Of a DNA stretch of 33,095 bases, positions 15,829-24,165 are shown piece after piece. Below the pieces are notes generated by a model. That model made no database searches. It was not told where the DNA came from and worked only from the letters and a program-made list of their open reading frames with translations. The stretch's first letter is position 1, and every line of letters begins with the position of its first letter. The stretch spans positions 1 to 33,095 of the forward strand of contig JAFYDI010000039.1 of assembly GCA_017544835.1 (NCBI GenBank). The letters run 5' to 3'. The stretch comes from Lachnospiraceae bacterium. Its GTDB lineage: Bacteria > Bacillota > Clostridia > Lachnospirales > Lachnospiraceae. The position numbers and the translations under genes were made by a program.

Positions 15829-16590
15829 TTAATGTGTCCTGTGAGTTCTGTTCAGTTCATAGGCCACGTACTCATGGGCAAACTCATACCCAAACTTTTC
15901 CGACAATCGCACCGAGCCCATATTCTGAGCATCCCAACTGGGATAAAGTCCATCCCTCAGGCAATCAAGTATCAACGCCGCACAAGCCACACTCGCAAGC
16001 CCCTTGCGTCGTTCTTCTTTGACCGTATCAACCTCAATCTCAATACCTTCACGATAACTTGTATAAGACGATGCCCCCGAAACGATTCGACCGTCTTTCA
16101 TGATGACCATACCGCGACCGAACTCCAGATATTTTTCTTTGGACTCAAAAGAAGACACAAAGTCAGCCGTAACAGGATCGCTAAGGCACATATCATAAAT
16201 TTCGGAATCAATCTTGCGAAGTTCGTAACCCGCGGGAAGTTCACCGACTATCTCCTGCAAGCGGGCTTTATCAAATTTCGTATCCTTCTTAATTGCGTAA
16301 CGCGTAACCTTATTAGCCTTGGGATAGCATTCTTCTATAAGTCGTGCCCATGCATCATTTTGCGGAGTCATTATCGTAAATCCATCCGGCGTGCCCATCA
16401 CCAACTCGCGGTCAAGCTCACCAGCCACAAACGCGAAGCACCCTACATAGGCCATAGCCGCCTTAGGCGCCACAGTATCGGTTACATAGATTTTACCCAT
16501 AACTTTCTGCAGACACGAATATATCAAAGTCTCCTGCCAGCCTTCGAAAATCGGTTCTGCAAGTTTCGTATCATTTAATTCGTATATCAT
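15829..16590 (-). CDS. GNAT acetyltransferase of the larger two-lobed type
   Basis: 253 residues, longer than a simple GNAT. The N-terminal 140 residues form a distinct lobe, and the acetyl-CoA site is in the C-terminal lobe (EVDTVKEERRKGLASVACAALI, then SWDAQNMGSVRLSEKFGYEF). This matches the Pfam GNAT_acetyltran group as I remember it. The start codon at 16590 lies one base after the stop of the 16592 gene, so the two are translationally linked. Confidence 0.87.
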   Translation of the reverse strand: MIYELNDTKLAEPIFEGWQETLIYSCLQKVMGKIYVTDTVAPKAAMAYVGCFAFVAGELDRELVMGTPDGFTIMTPQNDAWARLIEECYPKANKVTRYAIKKDTKFDKARLQEIVGELPAGYELRKIDSEIYDMCLSDPVTADFVSSFESKEKYLEFGRGMVIMKDGRIVSGASSYTSYREGIEIEVDTVKEERRKGLASVACAALILDCLRDGLYPSWDAQNMGSVRLSEKFGYEFAHEYVAYELNRTHRTH

Positions 16591-16591
16591 G

Positions 16592-18556
16592 TTATTTATC
16601 CTTCAAATTTTCAAGACTGTTAAGTCCTTCAAGTATCGACCCGCATGCCCACGGCATCAATGCGAACCACGTAGATGCCACGCTGCCGTCCGGATAGTGC
16701 TCGGTAAGGAGTCCCTCGCTGTGGCAGAATCGTTCCGACATCCAGCCGGTCTTACCGTAGTCAAATTCACCATCATACGAGTTATGACACTGGCAGCTCC
16801 ACAGCACAGTATCATTAAAACGCTCTGCTACATACGCATCATCGCGCTGTCCCAGATAATACTCCATCTCGCCTATTACAGAGGATGACATCGGGTGAAT
16901 ATGCGGATTGGTAACAGATGTTATGCTTCCTCCGCAGCTGGACCACTCCACCTTGCTAAGAGGCGGAACCTTGATAGGCGAGTTATAGCAGAACTTAAAC
17001 GTAAACTCGTAGTAAAGCGCATCCCGCATATGGTCGAGAAATACATCTTCACCCGTCAACGCATGGAGATATCTTACCGCTCTTATATAGCTTAAGATTC
17101 CCTCGGAATCGATATTTTTGTCTATATCCAAAGGTCCGCCGTAACATTCTTCGCGGCAGATATATGCCTCGTGATACCATTTCTCGCTCACACGAAGCCC
17201 CTCGAGATACTTTTTCTCCCCTGTGATGTAGCTATAGTAAGCCGCAGCCGCCATACACCATGCACCGGAGAAAGAATCATACGCAAGACCCGCAGCCGTC
17301 TTATCGGAGAAGATATACGGATACTCTCCGTCAGCATTGCGGCTCTGCTCAGTTATCGCAATCACTTTGCCGGCATATTCAAGCCAGTTATCATGTGTAG
17401 TGCCCGCTTTTCTTTCCCACTCGTAAGCCCGCAAAAGAAGATAAGTCGACTGGCCCACAAGATACGCCGCATGGCCGGGAGTCGGCTGCTTGTCATACCA
17501 CCAGCCCTTATTACTCCAGACTCCGTCCTGCTCAGCGGTGTAAGGAAGGCCATTAGCGGGATTGATGCACGTTGCCACGATGTGCTCTATGCTATCAAGC
17601 GCCTGCGCCCGCATCACCTCATCTCCGAGGCTGTGAGCCGACATAAGCATAGGCACCGTTGCCGAAAGTCCGTTGGTCCATGAAATCGACGGAAGCACCC
17701 TGTATTCAAAGCCCTTTCCGTAGTCAAACACGAATCCCGAATACGTATGAAGATTAGCAAGCCAGGCATCCTGCTTGATTGCCGTAGCCATATCCTTTAT
17801 AGTGCCTAAAGGCGTGCACTTCTCGCGAGGCTGCTCGTGGAAAAGATTGTACACCTCCACCAAAGCCTCATGAATTCCGCGCTCATCCTCCGCCTCATAA
17901 TCATAGCAATGAAGCGTCACCGAAACCTTCTCGCCCTTCTTAAGGCTGAAGCAGTTATCCCCAAGCGCCGCACGCTCCCTCTGCTTGTGCGAATCTATAA
18001 AGAGAAAGGGCGCATTCTCATATCCGATTGTGTACCACACTTCACGCTCCTCAAGCGAACAGCCAAAGCCCGCGTACTGCAGGAACTTCCCTACCTTCCC
18101 GGGATACCACTCTGTCGCCTTGTCGCCCTCGCCCCTAAGGAAATACGGTGATGCCGCAAAGCCTATCACACGCCCATCCGCATAAGCCAACGCACAAGGA
18201 TGCGACAATCTGTCGCCTCTCACCATCCACCATGGACTTGCGGGGAACTCTCCGTTAAGCCTTAATCTTGGGGTAAGGCTGTCAGTCTTAAGCGGTGACT
18301 CGCCCCTGTTTGTTCCATACATTACGCCCGGCAGATAAAACCTCGGCGAGTAGCTCCCCACCGGCAATCCGACGCGAATCACTCCTTCGAAATCTTCATC
18401 GGCCGCAAACGTTACCGAAAGTTTCCTGCAAATATCATTGCTCTCTGCCTTGACGACGTTGACCCTAAGTCCTGCCTTTACGCAATCATCGTAATTTTCT
18501 GTTCCGCCTTTTCTTCTTGCTTTGAAGATTAATCGGGAAGTAACCTCATCGCACAT
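16592..18556 (-). CDS. Putative intracellular six-hairpin glycosidase-like protein
   Basis: 654 residues with no signal peptide. The N-terminal 230 residues look beta-rich. The remainder has the repeated aromatic, alpha-helical hairpin pattern of an (alpha/alpha)6 barrel, for example WTNGLSATVPMLMSAHSLG, QSTYLLLRAYEW and YDSFSGAWCMAAAAYYSYI. This is the scaffold of many glycoside hydrolases and of some lyases and epimerases. I cannot name the family or catalytic acids. ATG at 18556 has GGTGGA eight bases upstream. It is followed by a GNAT after one base. It is the only likely carbohydrate enzyme in the row. Confidence 0.65.
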   Translation of the reverse strand: MCDEVTSRLIFKARRKGGTENYDDCVKAGLRVNVVKAESNDICRKLSVTFAADEDFEGVIRVGLPVGSYSPRFYLPGVMYGTNRGESPLKTDSLTPRLRLNGEFPASPWWMVRGDRLSHPCALAYADGRVIGFAASPYFLRGEGDKATEWYPGKVGKFLQYAGFGCSLEEREVWYTIGYENAPFLFIDSHKQRERAALGDNCFSLKKGEKVSVTLHCYDYEAEDERGIHEALVEVYNLFHEQPREKCTPLGTIKDMATAIKQDAWLANLHTYSGFVFDYGKGFEYRVLPSISWTNGLSATVPMLMSAHSLGDEVMRAQALDSIEHIVATCINPANGLPYTAEQDGVWSNKGWWYDKQPTPGHAAYLVGQSTYLLLRAYEWERKAGTTHDNWLEYAGKVIAITEQSRNADGEYPYIFSDKTAAGLAYDSFSGAWCMAAAAYYSYITGEKKYLEGLRVSEKWYHEAYICREECYGGPLDIDKNIDSEGILSYIRAVRYLHALTGEDVFLDHMRDALYYEFTFKFCYNSPIKVPPLSKVEWSSCGGSITSVTNPHIHPMSSSVIGEMEYYLGQRDDAYVAERFNDTVLWSCQCHNSYDGEFDYGKTGWMSERFCHSEGLLTEHYPDGSVASTWFALMPWACGSILEGLNSLENLKDK

Positions 18557-18570
18557 ATATAGTTTCCACC

Positions 18571-18903
18571 TTATTTTTTAAGATTATGAAGAGCCTCTTC
18601 ATTATTTTTAATTATAGCCCCGAGTTTTCCGCAAGTCATCATTTCCGCGCAACTTCCACAAGTTTCGCATTCTTTTGCCATAGCGCACTGTCTTATGTCG
18701 CAAATCTTGTCGCAAAAAGGCGTCTTAGGACCCGGTATTCGGCAGCCCGAGCAGTTAATCATCTCGGGTGTAATTGTCACTCCGTTAAGCGCCGACCACT
18801 TTTTTGCCACCTCCGTACGCATGCTGTCATCATCGTTGACTGTGGCGATTCGTGCCTCACAGGCTTCACAGTCAAGTCCGCAGTATCCAATGTAATCGTT
18901 CAT
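18571..18903 (-). CDS. DUF3795 Cys-rich protein
   Basis: About 110 residues from the ATG at 18903, with AAGGAG seven bases upstream (the frame is open from 18942). It begins YIGYCGLDCEACEA and has further Cys pairs (CSGCRIPGPKTPFC, CETCGSC), the pattern of DUF3795. Probably binds a metal; function unknown. It lies between the DUF998 gene and the glycosidase-like gene. Confidence 0.9.
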   Translation of the reverse strand: MNDYIGYCGLDCEACEARIATVNDDDSMRTEVAKKWSALNGVTITPEMINCSGCRIPGPKTPFCDKICDIRQCAMAKECETCGSCAEMMTCGKLGAIIKNNEEALHNLKK

Positions 18904-18922
18904 CCGTTTTCTCCTTAAACAT

Positions 18923-18950
18923 ATGTTGCTATATTGCGGCATAGCAACAT
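18923..18950 (-). other. Ten-bp hairpin between DUF998 and DUF3795 genes
   Basis: ATGTTGCTAT (18923-18932) and ATAGCAACAT (18941-18950) are perfectly complementary around an 8-nt loop. No T-tract follows. It may be a processing site, a weak attenuator or an operator within the row. Confidence 0.5.
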
Positions 18951-18963
18951 TTCATGTTCTCAC

Positions 18964-19617
18964 TTAATTGTTCTTTTCCCCTGCCCGGTCCTTGAAATTG
19001 GTATACAAATACCATCCAAGCACCGCATTAAAGCCTGTCGCCGAGAATACGCTGAACCTTTCCGCAATGCCCATGTACTCCGCAGGTACAGCATTGATGC
19101 CGATAGCACCTATAAACATCATGACAAGCGCTGCAGCCGCCCACACTCCGATGCCTGCGGGCGCCTTTCTTTTGCATCCCGCAACGATTATTACGGCCAA
19201 AGAAACAATCGAGAGAAGCACCACCAATGCAGTGACTACGATATGCATAACTTCCTGAAATGAGGCAATTTCTTTGCCCGCATCGTTAAGCGGGAACATG
19301 GCATAGCCCACACCCGATACCCAGTTCATTATGGTGAAAAGGTAGACTCCCACGCGGAATATCTTGGATCCGGCCTTACTGTCCGCAAGATATATGCAGG
19401 CGCAGGTGGAGCTTACAATACCGCACTTACCATAAAGAGCCGCAAGTTGTCCCCACAGCTGTTTGGACGGAGCCGTCTCTGCCGAAAGGTCGCTTACCGC
19501 CTGGGCCATCCAATTGTAACCTGGGTAAGCAAGCGGCGAGAATATCACTGCCGCAGTATAAGAAATAAGGGAAATGATTCCCAAAAGTCCCATATAATTG
19601 ATAAGTTTCTTATTCAC
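18964..19617 (-). CDS. DUF998 family membrane protein
   Basis: About 217 residues from the GTG at 19617, which has GGGAGG eight bases upstream (the longer frame to 19668 would overlap the flavodoxin gene). About six hydrophobic helices are visible. The AYPGYNWMAQAVSDLSAETAPS segment after the first helix is the DUF998 hallmark. Integral membrane protein of unknown function, 20 bp after the flavodoxin-like gene. Confidence 0.85.
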   Translation of the reverse strand: MNKKLINYMGLLGIISLISYTAAVIFSPLAYPGYNWMAQAVSDLSAETAPSKQLWGQLAALYGKCGIVSSTCACIYLADSKAGSKIFRVGVYLFTIMNWVSGVGYAMFPLNDAGKEIASFQEVMHIVVTALVVLLSIVSLAVIIVAGCKRKAPAGIGVWAAAALVMMFIGAIGINAVPAEYMGIAERFSVFSATGFNAVLGWYLYTNFKDRAGEKNN

Positions 19618-19637
19618 GATAAATTCCTCCCATATCT

Positions 19638-20354
19638 TTATTTCCAAGGTCTGACTGTGTCCAGCCACCCGTTTGCTTTCCAGTATTTGAAATCCGTATA
19701 CTCAGGATTCTCCTTACCAAGTGCGGTCTGGAGCATGCGAACCGCGTAGAACTTTCCTTTGGCTATAAGTCCGGCGTGCGCAGGCTTGCTGTAATCTATG
19801 TGCAGGAGCTTCCGCGCAAGAGCATTGACCGATTTGGTCATTTCTGTTTTCTTTTTATCAGGAAGCTTATCCCATTCTATCTCGCTCATAAGCTTGAAAC
19901 TGCGAGTCTTGATGTAACTCACACCCCACCAGGAAAGACTGTCCTTAATGTCCTTAACTGTAGATTTTGCACCACCGCCCAGGCACTGCGTAAGAATGAC
20001 TGCGCGCTTTCCAAACATTTCTGCGGCCGGTTTGTGGGGCATCCATCGGTATGCGAAGTGGTCAAGAAGCGCTTTCATCGCTCCGGTCGTATGGTATACG
20101 TAAGCAGGCGAGCTAAACACCAGCAGGTCCGCCTCACGCATCGCCTTGTCAATCTTCTGTATATACTCTGCTTCCCTGCACAGATTCGGATCCTTCCTTA
20201 TACACACCGTGCACCCTCTGCAAAACGCAGGGCAGTCCTTCGGAAAATAAAACTCCGTTATCTCCGCACTGTCCCCGAATTCCTCCAGAAACGCTTCCTG
20301 AAGCCTGTATGTAACGCCTTTTTTCTCCGTGGCGCATAAACTTACGATTTTCAC
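19638..20354 (-). CDS. Flavodoxin-fold NAD(P)H-dependent oxidoreductase
   Basis: 238 residues. The first 150 form a flavodoxin-like FMN domain: KIVSLCATEKKGVTYRL, a CRGCTVCIRKDPNLC cluster typical of iron-sulfur-flavoprotein-like reductases, and FSSPAYVYHTTGAMKALLDHF. The C-terminal part is less conserved. It starts four bases before the end of the TetR gene (ATGA overlap), so it is probably the enzyme whose expression the TetR protein controls. Confidence 0.88.
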   Translation of the reverse strand: MKIVSLCATEKKGVTYRLQEAFLEEFGDSAEITEFYFPKDCPAFCRGCTVCIRKDPNLCREAEYIQKIDKAMREADLLVFSSPAYVYHTTGAMKALLDHFAYRWMPHKPAAEMFGKRAVILTQCLGGGAKSTVKDIKDSLSWWGVSYIKTRSFKLMSEIEWDKLPDKKKTEMTKSVNALARKLLHIDYSKPAHAGLIAKGKFYAVRMLQTALGKENPEYTDFKYWKANGWLDTVRPWK

Positions 20355-20971
20355 TCTATTGTCCTCCCATAAATCTTGTCAAACTGCCTTAAATGCGCGT
20401 CGAGCAACTTCAAGCACTCCTCTTCCCTCGAGGGGTCCCTGTCGCACACCGTAAGAAGCGTGTATATCGGCGCATAGAAATGAAGCGTCATCACCTGCAC
20501 ATTGTCGGCACTTAAGATTCCGCCTTCCACCATCAGGTTAAACAGCATTCCCTGATACGACAGCGGATCGTCGAAATACTGTTTCATATAAACCGCCGCA
20601 AGCTCCTTGTCGTGGAACTGCTCAATCGTTAGCATCTTCCTGAATCTTTTCGTATAATCATCATGCAGATAGTACAAAAAAAGATTCCTGCCAAGCTCAA
20701 TTAATTGTTCCTCGTTGATTTTCTTGTATATACCCGCATCTGTCGTCGGGTCCGTACCCGATATATTGAGTGCGCTCGCCTGTTTTAAAAATCGCTCGCT
20801 CATTTCCTCAATAATCGCATCAAAAATCGCCTGCTTGCTCTTATAATGCTTATAAAGCGACGGTGCCTTAATCCCCACTCGCTCTGCTATATCACCCACA
20901 AATACATTGGCATAGCCCTTTTCGGAGAATAGTGTTAAAGCTTCATCCAGAATTCGGTGTTTAGTGTCCAT
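20351..20971 (-). CDS. TetR/AcrR family transcriptional regulator
   Basis: About 206 residues from the ATG at 20971. The N-terminal HTH is clear (RILDEALTLFSEKGYANVFVGDIAERVGIKAPSLYKHYKSKQAIFDAI). The rest is the usual helical ligand-binding domain. The gene is first in a row with the flavodoxin-like gene (4-bp overlap), DUF998, DUF3795, a glycosidase-like gene and two GNATs. Two 18-bp palindromes overlap its promoter (21028-21071), which strongly suggests autorepression. The inducer is unknown. Confidence 0.93.
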   Translation of the reverse strand: MDTKHRILDEALTLFSEKGYANVFVGDIAERVGIKAPSLYKHYKSKQAIFDAIIEEMSERFLKQASALNISGTDPTTDAGIYKKINEEQLIELGRNLFLYYLHDDYTKRFRKMLTIEQFHDKELAAVYMKQYFDDPLSYQGMLFNLMVEGGILSADNVQVMTLHFYAPIYTLLTVCDRDPSREEECLKLLDAHLRQFDKIYGRTIE

Positions 20972-21027
20972 AGAAGTCCTTTCTTTACACAAGCGCCCGC
21001 CTATTACGGCAAGACGCCTCTACTATC

Positions 21028-21076
21028 GGCTAATTTGGATTAGCCTCATTATAGGCTAATTGCAATTAGCCGTCAA
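21028..21076 (-). promoter_or_regulatory. TetR promoter with two palindromic operators
   Basis: On the minus strand TTGACG (21071-21076), a 17-bp spacer and a perfect TATAAT (21048-21053) form a strong promoter. Operator 2, GGCTAATTGCAATTAGCC (21054-21071), is a perfect 18-bp palindrome that fills the spacer. Operator 1, GGCTAATTTGGATTAGCC (21028-21045), matches it except in the centre and covers the start of transcription. Centres are 26 bp apart. Confidence 0.88.
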
Positions 21077-21093
21077 GTGATTTTTTGCACAAA

Positions 21094-21128
21094 AAAAGAA
21101 ACCCACAACCTCCCGGTCATGGGTTCCC
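21094..21128 (-). terminator. Rho-independent terminator downstream of the 21329 MBL gene
   Basis: On the minus strand AACCCA pairs with TGGGTT and runs into TCTTTTTTTG. It lies just after the small frame ending at 21136 and stops transcription coming from the MBL side before the TetR promoter. Confidence 0.7.
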
Positions 21129-21135
21129 GCTTAAA

Positions 21136-21291
21136 TTACGCATATTGTTTGAACTCAATCTTGCCGCTTCTCTTGGCACAGTTAAGCACATCCGCAAAAT
21201 CACTGCACAGCGTCGAATATCTTAAATGCTCGCCTATCATAATCACCCCTGCATTGAGAGAAACCTCAACCTCTCCGCCGGAATACGGCAC
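21136..21291 (-). pseudogene. Small ORF or remnant of a larger gene
   Basis: A 51-codon frame (GTG at 21291, or ATG at 21240 with AGGGG nearby) reads smoothly through GVIMIGEHLRYSTLCSDFAD and ends KIEFKQYA just before a terminator. The protein-like ending and adjoining terminator suggest the C-terminal piece of a lost gene. Two stop codons lie just upstream in the same frame. I do not recognise the family. Confidence 0.4.
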
Positions 21292-21328
21292 CTTTCGCCG
21301 TTCTTATTAACAACCTCGCTAGCAAGCC

Positions 21329-22114
21329 TCACACATTGGCGGGATTGTAGCATATCACGCTGTCTTCCTGCTGATAATGCCTGCCCGCAATCTTGGCAAA
21401 AGAATGCGCCCTGCCAACCCCTCCAAACCACTCATAAGGCTTATCGTCCGCCGTCTTTCCCGCCGCAATCTCAGCGCAGCCCTCGCGCAAGCAACGCATA
21501 AGGGAAATATCATCATAATCATGCGCATGCCCATGCAAGATAATGTCTGCCCTATCCTCCAAGAACATCACCTTATCAAGTTCCTTCACATACTGAGAAA
21601 TCGGCAGGCACCCGTCCAACTGCATCCACAAATGATGGTTGATAGAGTCTCCCACAAAAAGAACTCGGTCCTCCTTAAGAAGCAGTACTATTCCTCCCGG
21701 CGTATGTCCCGGCAAATCAAAAACTTCCAGCGTCCTGCCCCCAAGGTCCACCACATCACCGCCGTGAATATCCTTAAAAGGTGGCATCGACACACCATCA
21801 GCCTTAGTCCCCTCTATAAACTCCGGCGACTCCGTAAAAAGCTTGGAAACCGGTATATCTTTAAGATTCATAAACGCTTCGTCAAAGAAAACATTTCCGC
21901 AGATATGATCCCCATGCCCATGCGTATTTATTACCACCAAAGGCTTATCCGTAAGCCCGCGCACGATATCGTGAAGATTATTCTCTCCGCACATCGTATC
22001 AATCACAGCCGCCTTCTCACTTCCGACTACCAGATAACCCGTTGCCGAATGCCCCTCATCAAGAAGATAAATTCCCGGCTTGATTTCTTTAACATAAGTT
22101 TCTACCTGTCCCAT
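21329..22114 (-). CDS. MBL-fold metallo-hydrolase
   Basis: About 261 residues from the ATG at 22114, which has GGGAGG nine bases upstream (frame open from 22216). Metal ligands are visible in NTHGHGDH, DLPGHTPGG, LFVGDSI and LHGHAHDYD, the complete dinuclear set in order. It resembles glyoxalase-II-like hydrolases; the substrate is not predictable. It is unrelated in detail to the shorter MBL gene at 1404-2021. Confidence 0.9.
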   Translation of the reverse strand: MGQVETYVKEIKPGIYLLDEGHSATGYLVVGSEKAAVIDTMCGENNLHDIVRGLTDKPLVVINTHGHGDHICGNVFFDEAFMNLKDIPVSKLFTESPEFIEGTKADGVSMPPFKDIHGGDVVDLGGRTLEVFDLPGHTPGGIVLLLKEDRVLFVGDSINHHLWMQLDGCLPISQYVKELDKVMFLEDRADIILHGHAHDYDDISLMRCLREGCAEIAAGKTADDKPYEWFGGVGRAHSFAKIAGRHYQQEDSVICYNPANV

Positions 22115-22216
22115 AATGCCTAACCTCCCAAATAGTTTTATTTCTTTCTGCAAATATAAAGCAAATGTGAGGACGCCCCAAGCAGTTCCCGCTTCTTTGC
22201 AAGCGCCGTAACCCAC

Positions 22217-22249
22217 AAGACCTTATCAACACGCGCTTGATAAGGTCTT
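22217..22249 (+). terminator. Strong stem-loop oriented as a plus-strand terminator
   Basis: AAGACCTTATCAA (22217-22229) and TTGATAAGGTCTT (22237-22249) are a perfect 13-bp stem with a 7-nt loop. On the plus strand it is followed by TGTTTTTAT; on the minus strand almost no T-tract follows. All neighbouring genes are on the minus strand. Confidence 0.6.
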
Positions 22250-22303
22250 TGTTTTTATATGAGTATATGTGTCACCGGAATCGCTGTCAACTGTCCTTAC
22301 AGT

Positions 22304-23038
22304 TTAATCTTCTGTATCCGTAAGAATCTCTTTGAGGCGCTCCCAGTCATAAATCTTTATTACGTCGTCGCAATCGGGCTGAGGAAAGTCGTTGGCTCCC
22401 CTGTACCAGATAGGATACAGCCCCGCACTTCTTGCCCCGTATACGTCGCAAAGCAGATTGTCGCCGATATACCAGACTTCTTCGGGCTTAAGTCCTGCCT
22501 TTTCGAGCGCAAGCTTAAATATATGCGGGCTCGGCTTTCTGAACAGGTAGTCGCTGGTAGGTAAGATAAATTCAAAGTGATTGTCGGGGAAAAGCCTGTT
22601 GATTCTTTCTTTGACCACGCTTCCCGCATAGGTGATGTTACTAAGAACCGCCGTCCTGATGCCTTGCTGCCAAAGAAACTCCAGCAACTCCGGCATACCC
22701 TTCGTAGGCTCGCCCGGTGAGGCCGCGTCCCAGAAGATTCGGTCAATCTCTTCGGCCGTAATATCAAGCTTAATGCCCATGAATTCGTAGAGGTACCCCG
22801 TAAACATGTGGTTCGGAATCTCTATCGTCATCTTAGACCTCGAAATCGGGTCCTTCCTGCCAATCTCGCCGTTCAACTCGTCTGCTTTGGCCTGCACCTC
22901 TTCAGGGGTGCGGTTATAGCGGTTCTCAACCGCATGCTCCATCACCGCCTTAGTACCCGCAAGCCCGCTAAACAACCGCTCCGCCACAAGCGTCTGCCCG
23001 TAGTCAAAAAGAATCATTTTAGGTTTGTTCATGTGCAT
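22304..23038 (-). CDS. HAD superfamily hydrolase
   Basis: About 244 residues. The HAD motifs are DYGQTL (motif I, with Gly replacing the usual Asp/second acidic spacing), SNITY (II), a KPSPHIF lysine (III) and IGDNLLCD (IV). A helical cap lies between motifs I and II. Motif I reads DxGQT rather than DxDxT, so catalysis by the second acidic residue is uncertain. ATG at 23038 follows GGGGGG; the frame is open from a TTG at 23053. Inverted-repeat array 2 lies directly upstream. Confidence 0.87.
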   Translation of the reverse strand: MHMNKPKMILFDYGQTLVAERLFSGLAGTKAVMEHAVENRYNRTPEEVQAKADELNGEIGRKDPISRSKMTIEIPNHMFTGYLYEFMGIKLDITAEEIDRIFWDAASPGEPTKGMPELLEFLWQQGIRTAVLSNITYAGSVVKERINRLFPDNHFEFILPTSDYLFRKPSPHIFKLALEKAGLKPEEVWYIGDNLLCDVYGARSAGLYPIWYRGANDFPQPDCDDVIKIYDWERLKEILTDTED

Positions 23039-23092
23039 AACATTCCCCCCCAATGCCTTTTATCTCATTTTTCAGCCCAAAAAACAGTACCG

Positions 23093-23267
23093 CATGACCC
23101 CACAGTACATTATTCCCGCACAGGGTCATGTAAAATCGCTATTTCCCATAGCATTTTCATAATGCCACTGACCCTACGGACACTTTCTGCTCATAGGGTC
23201 AACAAAATGCGCTGAAATTCTTTAAACAGCATGACCCTGATTACTAATTTCTCAATTTAGGGTCATT
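23093..23267. repeat. Array 2: three units of arm / loop / arm with a different palindrome
   Basis: Unit A spans 23093-23130, unit B 23167-23203 and unit C 23230-23267. The core is TGACCC in left arms and GGGTCA in right arms, usually extended to CATGACCC or TAGGGTCA. Taking 10-nt arms, loops are 18, 17 and 18 nt and the B-C linker is 26 nt. The A-B linker is 36 nt. Loops and linkers differ in sequence. It starts 10 bp after the stop of the HExxH gene and ends about 50 bp before the HAD start, in a minus-strand row. Confidence 0.9.
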
Positions 23268-23277
23268 ACACACTTTT

Positions 23278-24144
23278 TTAGCGCTTCTCCGAAGGTCGTC
23301 GCATGAAGTATTCGAATTCCACGCAGACATCTTCAATCCCGTATCCGATGATATTGTCCCAAGAATCCGTTTCCATCAGAAATCTCACAAACTGCGTTCC
23401 CAAATAGTACCCGGTATCGCCGTGCCCTTCGAATTTCACCCAGTCGCCGAAATATCGTTGATTATCAGCCGTCATCGTATCTAAGTCCGCGGCAAAAGAA
23501 GCCTTTATGCGTCCCTCATGACTGTCGCACCAAGCCAACCATCCATTCACATCCTGATGAAAATACTTGGAGTCCCCCAGCACTTCCTGCTCAAAGACCA
23601 TCGCAACCCCTTCCGTGAACAGTTGCCACAAGAATCGCTCGCGTGACGATGCGGTATCTATATAAAGCTTGCCATATTGCCCCTGGTACACATGCCCAAG
23701 CTCATGCACTATGAGTCCGTTCATTGAATCGATATCGCACCAGTCAAGCTCGATAATCTTCTCTATTCCAAGGAGTACCATAGTCCTCCCGTTTATTTCG
23801 GTTACCCATCCTGCCCCGTTACAAAGCCCCAGATAAAGCACTAAGTCAGCATCAAGAGTTCTTCCGAAGCGCTCTCGCACGCGCTCATCCAAGTGCTCGG
23901 TAACTCTTTTAAACGATGCTACGGCTGTCTCTAGCCTTTCTTTTGCCGTTTGCACGGCATTCAGGACCGGCAGGTAATCATTCTCCCAAGTGAAGCCCGC
24001 CCGCAGGCATTCCTGCATATCTTGTACGCAGAGCTCCCGAGCGCCCGGAATCCACTTGTCAATGTAAGCTTCCCACGCAGCCATATCAAATATGCCCGCC
24101 TCAAAGACTCTCGATATATCCCCCAATGTATCAATAATGTTCAT
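23278..24144 (-). CDS. Putative zinc metalloprotease-like protein (HExxH)
   Basis: About 288 residues from the ATG at 24144, with AAGGGG nine bases upstream. A single HELGH motif within LIVHELGHVYQ lies near residue 150. A downstream LFTEGVAMVFEQE glutamate about 30 residues later could be the third metal ligand, as in gluzincins. No signal peptide, so probably cytosolic. It resembles DUF2268-like predicted peptidases, but I am not sure of the family. Proteolysis is inferred from motif only. Confidence 0.75.
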   Translation of the reverse strand: MNIIDTLGDISRVFEAGIFDMAAWEAYIDKWIPGARELCVQDMQECLRAGFTWENDYLPVLNAVQTAKERLETAVASFKRVTEHLDERVRERFGRTLDADLVLYLGLCNGAGWVTEINGRTMVLLGIEKIIELDWCDIDSMNGLIVHELGHVYQGQYGKLYIDTASSRERFLWQLFTEGVAMVFEQEVLGDSKYFHQDVNGWLAWCDSHEGRIKASFAADLDTMTADNQRYFGDWVKFEGHGDTGYYLGTQFVRFLMETDSWDNIIGYGIEDVCVEFEYFMRRPSEKR

Positions 24145-24165
24145 ACCCATATACCCCTTAACCAA

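Noticed and set aside
15832-16578. 248-codon plus-strand ORF
   Set aside because: It lies opposite the two-lobed GNAT gene, is low in protein-like character and has no ribosome binding site.
21377-22123. 248-codon plus-strand ORF
   Set aside because: It is antisense to the MBL gene, which has full metal motifs and a good start; the opposite frame is a shadow.
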